Below, piece by piece: positions 14,890-21,969 of a stretch of 21,969 nucleotides of DNA. This stretch comes from Rhodospirillaceae bacterium (GTDB taxonomy: Bacteria; Pseudomonadota; Alphaproteobacteria; UBA11136), in contig NZAO01000034.1 in assembly GCA_002686135.1 (NCBI GenBank), forward strand, positions 1 through 21,969. Direction: 5' to 3'. The notes beneath the pieces are model-generated. The model saw only the letters and a program-made list of their open reading frames with translations. It was not told the DNA's origin and made no database searches. Positions within the stretch are counted from its first letter, which is position 1, and each line of letters starts with the position of its first letter. Made by a program: the position numbers and the translations under genes.

Positions 14890-16443
14890 TCAAGCGGAAA
14901 GCGCCGCCGGGGCAGACTTTTCACGTTTAACGATGAGCTTATTGAGCGCCTTCACATAGGCCCGCGCCGAGGCAACCATGGTATCCACATCGGCACCTTG
15001 GCCGTTGACTGACTTGCCCTTTTCCTCAAGCCGCACCGTCACCTCGGCCTGAGCATCGGTGCCTTTAGTCACAGCATGGACCTGATAGAGCTGCAGCGTG
15101 GCCTCATGGGGGAACAGCTTGCGGATGGCCTGGAAGGTGGCGTCCACGGGGCCGTCTCCGGTGGCCTCGGCGGATTTGACCTCGCCGTCGATTTCCAGCT
15201 CCAGCGTCGCCTTCTGGGGGCCGGTTGACCCACAGATAACCTGCAACGAGACGAATTTGATGCGCTGGTCGCCGCGCGCCACCTGATCGTCCACCAGGGC
15301 AATGATGTCTTCCTCGAAAATATCCTTCTTACGGTCGGCCAGTTCCTTGAACCTGGTGAAGACCTCCTGAAAAGCGTTATCGCCCAGGTCGAAGCCCATT
15401 TCCTTGAGCTTCTCGATGAAGGCGTGACGTCCCGAATGCTTTCCCAGAACCAGCTTCGACTGGGTCAGACCCACCGATTCCGGTGTCATGATTTCATAGG
15501 TGCCAGCATGTTTGAGCATACCGTCCTGATGAATCCCGGCCTCATGGGCAAAGGCGTTGGCGCCGACGATGGCCTTGTTGGGTTGGACCACGAAACCGGT
15601 AATGGTGGAGACCAAATGCGAAGCCCGCGTAATCATCTCGGTGTTAGCGCCGGTGGTTAGGGGCAGGATATCGCCGCGTGTGCGTAGGGCCATGACAATC
15701 TCTTCCATGGCCGCGTTTCCGGCGCGCTCGCCGAGCCCGTTGACGGTGCATTCCACCTGGCGCGCGCCGGCGTCCACGGCGGCCAGGGAATTGGCCACCG
15801 CCAGCCCCAGATCGTTGTGGCAGTGCACGGAAACAATCGCCTTGTCGATGTTGGGCACGCGCTCGAACAGGATGGAAATGAGCTTGCTGAACTCCATGGG
15901 CAGGGTATATCCCACCGTATCGGGGATATTGATGGTGCCGGCGCCGGCATCGATGGCAGATTCGATACAGCAGCACAGGAAGTCGTGATCAGAACGGGTG
16001 GCGTCCTCGCATGACCATTCCACATTATCGGTGAAACTGCGGGCATAGGTGACGCTGTCGATAACCGCCTGATGCACGTCGTTGGGCTCCATCTTCAGCT
16101 TGTGCTTCATATGCAGCGGGCTGGTGGAGATGAAGGTGTGGATGCGCCTGTTATCGGAGGGTTTCAGGGCCTCTGCCGCACGTTCGATATCGCCGCGGGT
16201 AGCCCGCGCCAGTCCACAGACGGTGGTGTTTTTCAATTGTTTAGCGATGCTCTGCACGGCCTCGAAATCGCCCTTGGAGGCATACGGAAACCCGGCCTCA
16301 ATCACATCCACGCCCAGTTCCTCGAGCATAGCTGCGATGCGCAGTTTTTCCTCCAGAGTCATGGAGGCGCCCGGCGATTGTTCGCCGTCGCGTAAGGTGG
16401 TGTCGAATATGACGACCTTGTTCTTATCCGGTTTCATATTCAT
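14890..16443 (-). CDS. leuA: 2-isopropylmalate synthase
   Basis: This 517-residue cytosolic enzyme condenses acetyl-CoA with 2-ketoisovalerate, the first step of leucine synthesis. The catalytic TIM barrel starts with FDTTLRDGEQSPGASM and includes the metal ligands in SVHCHNDLGLA (~207-217) and NGLGERAGNAA. A linker (NAFAHEAGIHQDG) leads to the C-terminal regulatory domain (~390-510), which binds leucine for feedback inhibition in the family. The ribosome site AGAGG overlaps the ilvC stop codon (TAG), so ilvC and leuA are probably coupled. It follows ilvC by 10 bp. Confidence 0.97.
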   Translation of the reverse strand: MNMKPDKNKVVIFDTTLRDGEQSPGASMTLEEKLRIAAMLEELGVDVIEAGFPYASKGDFEAVQSIAKQLKNTTVCGLARATRGDIERAAEALKPSDNRRIHTFISTSPLHMKHKLKMEPNDVHQAVIDSVTYARSFTDNVEWSCEDATRSDHDFLCCCIESAIDAGAGTINIPDTVGYTLPMEFSKLISILFERVPNIDKAIVSVHCHNDLGLAVANSLAAVDAGARQVECTVNGLGERAGNAAMEEIVMALRTRGDILPLTTGANTEMITRASHLVSTITGFVVQPNKAIVGANAFAHEAGIHQDGMLKHAGTYEIMTPESVGLTQSKLVLGKHSGRHAFIEKLKEMGFDLGDNAFQEVFTRFKELADRKKDIFEEDIIALVDDQVARGDQRIKFVSLQVICGSTGPQKATLELEIDGEVKSAEATGDGPVDATFQAIRKLFPHEATLQLYQVHAVTKGTDAQAEVTVRLEEKGKSVNGQGADVDTMVASARAYVKALNKLIVKREKSAPAALSA

Positions 16444-16453
16444 GGCGGCGCCT

Positions 16454-17485
<1,032 letters not shown>

Positions 17486-17540
17486 TCACATCCGTATTCC
17501 GTTTCACCCGTTCGCGGTGGTGGCGTCGGCGAAGTAGTTA

Positions 17541-18071
17541 CTACAGGGGCTCCGGGCCACGCGCAATAGCCACCACGCCGGTGCGGCAAGCATCCACAAG
17601 GCCCAGAGGCGTCATGAGATCGACGAAGGCATCGATTTTATCGCTGGAACCCGTCATCTCGAAAACAAACGAGCGGGTGGTGCTGTCCACCACGTTGGCG
17701 CGAAAGATATCGGCGATGCGCAGGGCCTCCACACGCTTCTCGCCGCCGCCCTTGACCTTCACCAGGGCCAGCTCCCGTTCCACGCTGGAGCCTTCCAGAG
17801 TGAGGTCGGCGACCCGGTGCACCGGCACCAGCCGTTCAAGCTGGGCCTTGATCTGTTCGATAATCATGGCCGTTCCCGAGGTGACGATGGTGATACGCGA
17901 GATGATCTCCACCGGGTCCACCTCGGATACGGTCAAGCTTTCGATGTTGTAGCCACGTCCCGAAAACAGGCCCACCACGCGGGCCAGAACCCCAGGCTCG
18001 TTATCCACGAGAACGGCGATGACGTGTTTGTTTATGTCTTCTTTGGCTTCAGCCACTTTCTTGTGCTCCAC
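17541..18071 (-). CDS. ilvH: Acetolactate synthase small (regulatory) subunit
   Basis: The frame gives 176 residues from a GTG at 18071. A second GTG at 18056, with GGAG nine bases upstream, may be the real start. The N-terminal ACT domain (AVLVDNEPGVLARVVGLFSGRGYNIESLTV) binds valine and is followed by the C-terminal domain that activates the large subunit (FVFEMTGSSDKIDAFVDLM...GVVAIARG). It lies 13 bp after ilvB, consistent with equal expression of the two subunits. Confidence 0.95.
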   Translation of the reverse strand: MEHKKVAEAKEDINKHVIAVLVDNEPGVLARVVGLFSGRGYNIESLTVSEVDPVEIISRITIVTSGTAMIIEQIKAQLERLVPVHRVADLTLEGSSVERELALVKVKGGGEKRVEALRIADIFRANVVDSTTRSFVFEMTGSSDKIDAFVDLMTPLGLVDACRTGVVAIARGPEPL

Positions 18072-18084
18072 TTAAATATAAAGT

Positions 18085-19842
18085 CTAGACCAGAACCATG
18101 CCGTTTTCCCGTCCTTTTCCTTCGCCGTGGTCGGGGGCGAAAAGAATCTCGTTATGGGCCGCGCCCGAGGGGATCATGGGAAAACAGTTCTCGTTGGGGT
18201 CAATGCAGACATCGGCGATCACCGCCCGGTCTTCCTTAATCATCTCGCCGATCAGGCTGTCCACCTCCTCGGGCTTGGTGGCCCTCAGGCCAAGCGCACC
18301 GAAGGAATCCGCGAGTTTGACGAAGTCGGGGAGGGATTCCATATAGGATTCCGAATAACGCCTGCCATGCATGAGTTCCTGCCACTGGCGCACCATCCCC
18401 ATGTAATGGTTGTTGAGGATGAACACCTTCACCGGCAGCCGGTACTGCATGATGGTGGACATCTCCTGAATGTTCATCAGGATCGAAGCCTCGCCGGCCA
18501 CGTCGATCACCAGCGATTTTGGGTGCGCGATCTGGGTTCCCATCGCCGCCGGCAGACCATAGCCCATGGTGCCGAGCCCGCCCGACGTCATCCAGCGATT
18601 GGGCTTGGTAAACTCCAGGAACTGCGCCGCCCACATCTGGTGCTGGCCCACCTCGGTGGTGAAATAGACATCCTTTTTGCGCGTCAGCTCGCACAGACGC
18701 TGCAGCGCGTATTGCGGCTTGATGAGTTTCTTCGACTGCTTGTAGCCGAGGCAGTTGCGGCCCCGCCATTTGTCAATGGTCCGCCACCAGGATTTAAGGG
18801 CCTTGGCGTTGGGCCTGACCTTCTGCACCTTCCATTCCCGCACCAGGTCGCGCAGCACGGAACCCACATCGCCGACAATGGGTAGGTCCACCATCACGTT
18901 CTTGTTGATGGAAGAGGGATCGATATCGATATGGATGATCTTTGACTTAGGCGCGAAATCGGCAAGCCGTCCCGTCACCCGGTCATCGAAGCGAGCACCC
19001 ACGGCCACCATTACATCGCAATCGTGCATAGCGAGGTTGGCCTCATAGGTGCCGTGCATGCCGAGCATGCCGAGATACTGTTTGTCGGTGGTGGGGAAAC
19101 ATCCCAGCCCCATCAGGGTCACGGTACAGGGATAGCCGCTCAGACGCACCAATTGGGTCAGCGCCCGCGAGGCGGCGGGGCCGGAATTGACCACACCGCC
19201 GCCAGCGTAGAAAATGGGGCGCTTGGCCTTGGCCAGCATTGCTACCGCCTGCCTGATCATGTTTTGGTTCGCCTTGGTCCGGGGCTGATAGCTCTTGCGG
19301 CGCACCTTGTGCCTGGCCACGTACGGAGCCTTGGCGATCTGGACGTCCTTGGGGATATCCACGCCCACCGGGCCGGGGCGGCCACGGCGCGCCACGTGGA
19401 ACGCCTCGTGCATGGTGTTAGCAAGCTCCGCCACATCCTTCACAAGATAGTTATGCTTGGTACAGGGCCGGGTGATTCCCACCGTGTCGGCTTCCTGGAA
19501 GGCATCGTTGCCGATCATGTGAGTGGGCACCTGGCCGCTGAGGCAGACAATGGGAATGCTATCCATCATGGCGTCGGTCAGGCCGGTCACGGCGTTGGTG
19601 GCGCCAGGACCAGACGTCACCAGCACCACGCCCACCTTGCCGGTGGAGCGGGCGTAGCCTTCCGCCGCATGGACCGCGCCCTGTTCGTGACGGACCAGGA
19701 TATGGCGAATCTTGTTCTGCTTGAACAGCTCGTCGTACAAGGGCAGCACGGCACCGCCGGGATAGCCGAAAATGACATCCACATCTTGATCCCGCAGCGC
19801 CTTGAGAACGATTTCAGCGCCGGATAATTGGGCACTCGCCAT
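18085..19842 (-). CDS. ilvB: Acetolactate synthase large (catalytic) subunit
   Basis: This 585-residue thiamine-diphosphate enzyme condenses two pyruvates, or pyruvate and 2-oxobutyrate, at the start of valine and isoleucine synthesis. The N-terminal domain has [14 protein letters not shown] and the catalytic Glu region [15 protein letters not shown] (~52-66). The central FAD-type domain and C-terminal ThDP domain ([17 protein letters not shown]) follow. The Mg/ThDP motif reads [14 protein letters not shown] where many homologues have GDGS; related forms occur in alphaproteobacterial enzymes as I recall. AAGGA lies eight bases before ATG 19842, in a leader resembling that of ilvC. It heads the ilvB-ilvH-ilvC-leuA cluster. 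Confidence 0.96.
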   Translation of the reverse strand: MASAQLSGAEIVLKALRDQDVDVIFGYPGGAVLPLYDELFKQNKIRHILVRHEQGAVHAAEGYARSTGKVGVVLVTSGPGATNAVTGLTDAMMDSIPIVCLSGQVPTHMIGNDAFQEADTVGITRPCTKHNYLVKDVAELANTMHEAFHVARRGRPGPVGVDIPKDVQIAKAPYVARHKVRRKSYQPRTKANQNMIRQAVAMLAKAKRPIFYAGGGVVNSGPAASRALTQLVRLSGYPCTVTLMGLGCFPTTDKQYLGMLGMHGTYEANLAMHDCDVMVAVGARFDDRVTGRLADFAPKSKIIHIDIDPSSINKNVMVDLPIVGDVGSVLRDLVREWKVQKVRPNAKALKSWWRTIDKWRGRNCLGYKQSKKLIKPQYALQRLCELTRKKDVYFTTEVGQHQMWAAQFLEFTKPNRWMTSGGLGTMGYGLPAAMGTQIAHPKSLVIDVAGEASILMNIQEMSTIMQYRLPVKVFILNNHYMGMVRQWQELMHGRRYSESYMESLPDFVKLADSFGALGLRATKPEEVDSLIGEMIKEDRAVIADVCIDPNENCFPMIPSGAAHNEILFAPDHGEGKGRENGMVLV

Positions 19843-19992
19843 GGTTTGTTCCTTCTTCCTGTCACCTGGTTACTGCACCGGACGGCGCCATGCTCCCGCA
19901 CGGTCTCGCCTGTTCCTCGTAAGCATATGGTGGGAGACCAGGCCAAGAAAGAGGAGAATGTCCTGCAGGGCGGCGAAAAACCAGATTTTTTC
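19843..19992 (-). other. Leader region of ilvB
   Basis: This 150-bp gap separates miaA from ilvB and should contain the cluster's promoter if it is not read from miaA. On the minus strand GGTCTC and GAGACC could pair across about 27 bases, but no terminator-type U-run follows. Short frames here (for example MLTRNRRDRAG...) are not rich in Leu, Val or Ile, so classical attenuation is not supported. Confidence 0.4.
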
Positions 19993-20952
19993 TCACTCCT
20001 GGCTCAACAAAAAGCGATGTAGAAAGGAAAAGATTTCCGGCAACTGCGTTTTCTCGTACAGGTCTTCTATTATCATGCTTTCCATTTTCCCATGGTCGAG
20101 CTGGTGGCGGAGCCATGTCATTTGCCGTTTGGCGTAACGCCGAGTGGACCTCTGGGCCAGGGAAACAGCCTCCTCCAGGCTGATCTCGCCGTGGCAATGA
20201 CGCAGCATTTCCCGCAGCCCCACCGCCTTCATCACCGGGAGTGAAGGATCGAGTCCACGGGCGTCTAAGGCCCGCACCTCATCCATAAGGCCGTCTTCCA
20301 TCATCCTCCAGAAGCGTTCATCGCAAGCTCCATAGAGCGCCTCGCGGGGCGGCATGAGAACAATCATGGCACCCCTTACCCCGGCCGCTAGCCCTTCCTG
20401 CGGAGCGTGCCGTTTCTGCCAGTCGCTCAGACCCCGTCCCGTGGCCTCCAACACCTCCCAGGCGCGGATCAGGCGCTGGCGGTCGTTAACATGCAGCCGT
20501 GCAGCCGTCTCCAAGTCGCGGGCCGCCAGTTCCCCATGAAAGGCCTCGCCCCCCAGTTCCCTATGGCGGGCGCGGGCCGCGTGGCGCACTGCCTCGGGAA
20601 TGTCCGGGATGGCGGCCAGCCCCCGTATAAGGGTGCGCAGATAAAGGCCGGTACCGCCGACGCAGACCGGCAGACGCCCCTGTCCCGCCGCGGTAGAAAT
20701 TTCTTCCCGCGCCATGTCCCGCCAGCGTACTGCCGAACAGGGGGAAGCGCCGTCGAGCACGCCGTAAAGCCGGTGGGGAACACGGGCCGTTTCATGCGCA
20801 CCGGGGCGGCTGGTGAGAATGGCGAGGTCACGATATACCTGCATGCTGTCGGCATTGATGACAGAGCCGTCGAGCTTTTCGGCCACGGCCAGGGCAAGAC
20901 CGGATTTGCCGCTTGCGGTGGGACCGGCGATGATGACCAGCGGAGTGTCCAT
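19993..20952 (-). CDS. miaA: tRNA dimethylallyltransferase
   Basis: The start is set at ATG 20952, giving 319 residues and placing the P-loop at the usual position; the frame runs on to 21057 but the extra 35 residues look non-family. The enzyme adds a dimethylallyl group to A37 of tRNAs reading UNN codons. Motifs are IIAGPTASGKS (8-18), INADSMQVYRDL, TSRPGAHE...PHRLYG, CVGGTGLYL and the C-terminal RRYAKRQMTWLRHQ. The site before the chosen start is a G-run (GGGGGG) close to the ATG. It lies 150 bp upstream of ilvB. Confidence 0.93.
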   Translation of the reverse strand: MDTPLVIIAGPTASGKSGLALAVAEKLDGSVINADSMQVYRDLAILTSRPGAHETARVPHRLYGVLDGASPCSAVRWRDMAREEISTAAGQGRLPVCVGGTGLYLRTLIRGLAAIPDIPEAVRHAARARHRELGGEAFHGELAARDLETAARLHVNDRQRLIRAWEVLEATGRGLSDWQKRHAPQEGLAAGVRGAMIVLMPPREALYGACDERFWRMMEDGLMDEVRALDARGLDPSLPVMKAVGLREMLRHCHGEISLEEAVSLAQRSTRRYAKRQMTWLRHQLDHGKMESMIIEDLYEKTQLPEIFSFLHRFLLSQE

Positions 20953-21285
20953 GGCCCCCCGCTTACCACGATTTACAGGGGAACTCATAGTGGCGGAGAC
21001 ACCCACACCCCCCCAGCAACGCCCGACCGACCCTCGCTGGAGCTTCCCGAGAACCACCTGACTGCTGAAGATTTTCCGGCTCGCGGCCGAGGCCGATGCC
21101 CTGGATGGTCTTGACTAGGCCTACGCCACAGCCCGGGACACGTTCAGCAGCGAATTCCCACACCCAAAATAAAAAGCCGGAATCAACAAAGAAAAAACGG
21201 CACCGGTGCACCGGCGCTGTTTTGAGTTGGGGGAAGAGTTATGGCTGAAAGACTTCCGGCGATGGAATCCTCTTACAGACGGAAA
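20953..21285. other. Gap between miaA and the Do-type protease
   Basis: These 333 bases hold the terminator of the protease gene (21191-21217) and, nearer miaA, GC-rich sequence that is open in several frames. A 235-codon plus-strand frame (20407-21114) is antisense to miaA and has no recognisable domain. I see no additional gene. Confidence 0.6.
21191..21217 (-). terminator. Rho-independent terminator of the protease gene
   Basis: On the minus strand GCGCCGG and CCGGTGC form a 7-bp stem (one G-U pair) around the loop TGCA, followed by CG and a run of six T and then CTTT. It lies about 70 bp beyond the stop codon of the protease gene and reads in its direction. A second T-rich run (TTTTTATTTT) follows at about 21167-21176. 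Confidence 0.9.
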
Positions 21286-21969
21286 TCATTCCTCCACCAG
21301 GGGGACGCTGATGAAGCGCCGGTCGCCGCTTCGCTCCACAAGGAAAAGAACGGTTTTTCGCTTCTTTGAAACAAGCTCCTTGATCTTCGCTTTCACTTCT
21401 TCAGGCGTAACCACGGGCACCTGATTGACCTCCACGATCAGATCTCCTACGCGCATACCCCGCTCCGAGGCGAATCCCTGTTCCTCGACGCCAACCACGA
21501 TGACACCCTCAACCTCATTGGAAAGCTCGAAGCGTTTCCTCAGTTCCGGCACCAAGACCGACAGACTCAGACCCACCGAATCAAGAGTCATTTTTTTGGC
21601 GGCCTTTCCCGTGCCGGGCTTGCCGGGCGCGGCCTCGGTGGTTTTCTCGAATTCCTCGAGTTGGCCGACGCTGACGTCGAAGGTCTTTTTCTCCTCGTCA
21701 CGCCAGACCGTGATTTTCACAGTCTTGTCAATGGGCGTCTCGGCGACAATGCGCTGAAGGCGGCGCACATTGGATACCTCCTTGCCGTCAAAGCTGAGAA
21801 TCACGTCCCCGGCCATGAGCCCGGCCTTTTCCGCTGGCTCGCCTTCGTTGACCCTGGCGATCAGGGCGCCTTTAGGCTCATCGAGGCCAAAGCTTTCGGC
21901 GATCTCCTCGGTGACACCCTGGATTCGCACGCCCAGCCACCCGCGGCGGGTCTGGCCAAACTCGCGAAG
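21286..21969 (-). CDS. degP: Do/DegP-type periplasmic serine protease, C-terminal PDZ part only
   Basis: The frame runs to the window edge, leaving 227 residues; the trypsin-like domain with the catalytic triad lies outside. The visible part begins GQTRRGWLGVRIQGVTEEIAESFGL, the classical entry to PDZ1. It continues with GALIARVNEGEPAEKAGLMAGDVILSFDGKEV and a Lys/Gly linker. PDZ2 follows (VEGVIVVGVEEQGFASERGMRVGDLIVEVNQVPV). Proteins of this type degrade or hold misfolded periplasmic proteins. Two PDZ domains fit DegP/DegQ rather than DegS. A strong terminator follows the gene. Confidence 0.93.
   Translation of the reverse strand, partial: LREFGQTRRGWLGVRIQGVTEEIAESFGLDEPKGALIARVNEGEPAEKAGLMAGDVILSFDGKEVSNVRRLQRIVAETPIDKTVKITVWRDEEKKTFDVSVGQLEEFEKTTEAAPGKPGTGKAAKKMTLDSVGLSLSVLVPELRKRFELSNEVEGVIVVGVEEQGFASERGMRVGDLIVEVNQVPVVTPEEVKAKIKELVSKKRKTVLFLVERSGDRRFISVPLVEE

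Noticed and set aside
19871..19931. Attenuator leader peptide upstream of ilvB
   Set aside because: The short frames on the minus strand are not enriched in branched-chain codons, lack a ribosome site, and no terminator/antiterminator pair with a U-run is visible.
20407..21114. 235-codon plus-strand frame opposite miaA
   Set aside because: It is antisense to a well-supported gene, has no recognisable domain, and reflects high-GC codon composition.
20953..21285. A missing serB between degP and miaA as a special deletion
   Set aside because: I recall serB near miaA in some related genomes, but that cannot be verified here and the gap holds no remnant, so no claim is made.

Overview
The window looks like a chromosomal piece of an alphaproteobacterium, probably Rhodospirillales-like. 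This rests on gene order and protein style: a leftward block reading degP, miaA, ilvB, ilvH, ilvC, leuA, mreB, mreC, mreD, mrdA, rodA is an arrangement I associate with that group. No taxonomic marker gene is present, so the placement is inferred.

The window splits at a tRNA-Lys(CTT) gene at about 9.1 kb. To its right (9.2-22.0 kb) lies a tightly packed housekeeping block, all on the minus strand. It holds the end of a Do-type periplasmic protease with a strong terminator, the tRNA-modifying enzyme MiaA, a branched-chain amino acid group (acetolactate synthase large and small subunits, ketol-acid reductoisomerase, 2-isopropylmalate synthase), and the rod-shape elongasome operon (MreB, MreC, MreD, PBP2, RodA). 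IlvB, IlvH and IlvC carry pyruvate to the valine/isoleucine branch and LeuA opens the leucine branch. MreBCD, PBP2 and RodA together build the lateral cell wall.

To the left (0-9.1 kb) lies an accessory region with mixed strands, long intergenic gaps and genes that are mostly exported or membrane-bound. From the left edge: a 5'-truncated gene for a protein made almost wholly of Asp-Gly-Thr (DGT) repeats; a convergent gene for a secreted FecR-domain protein that also ends in DGT repeats and the same Pro/Thr tail; a polytopic membrane protein resembling GT-C glycosyltransferases; a CapA-like metallophosphatase-fold protein; a PQQ-type beta-propeller with a strongly basic 27-residue insert; a glycine-zipper lipoprotein; and a MORN-repeat membrane protein. 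I read this as a cell-surface or exopolysaccharide-related locus, but no pathway is proven.

The most unusual signal is how the accessory genes pair up through shared DNA. The two DGT genes meet tail to tail across a near-perfect 44-bp inverted repeat. The glycosyltransferase-like gene and capA carry the same ~51-bp leader, ending at an ATG, although the proteins are unrelated. The glycine-zipper and MORN genes share a different 90-bp leader (about 90% identical), again ending at the start codon, with unrelated proteins downstream. This suggests that leader modules were copied or captured in front of surface-protein genes, perhaps for common regulation. Low-complexity expansion (DGT, Pro/Thr tail, Lys/Arg insert) is a second theme of the same region.
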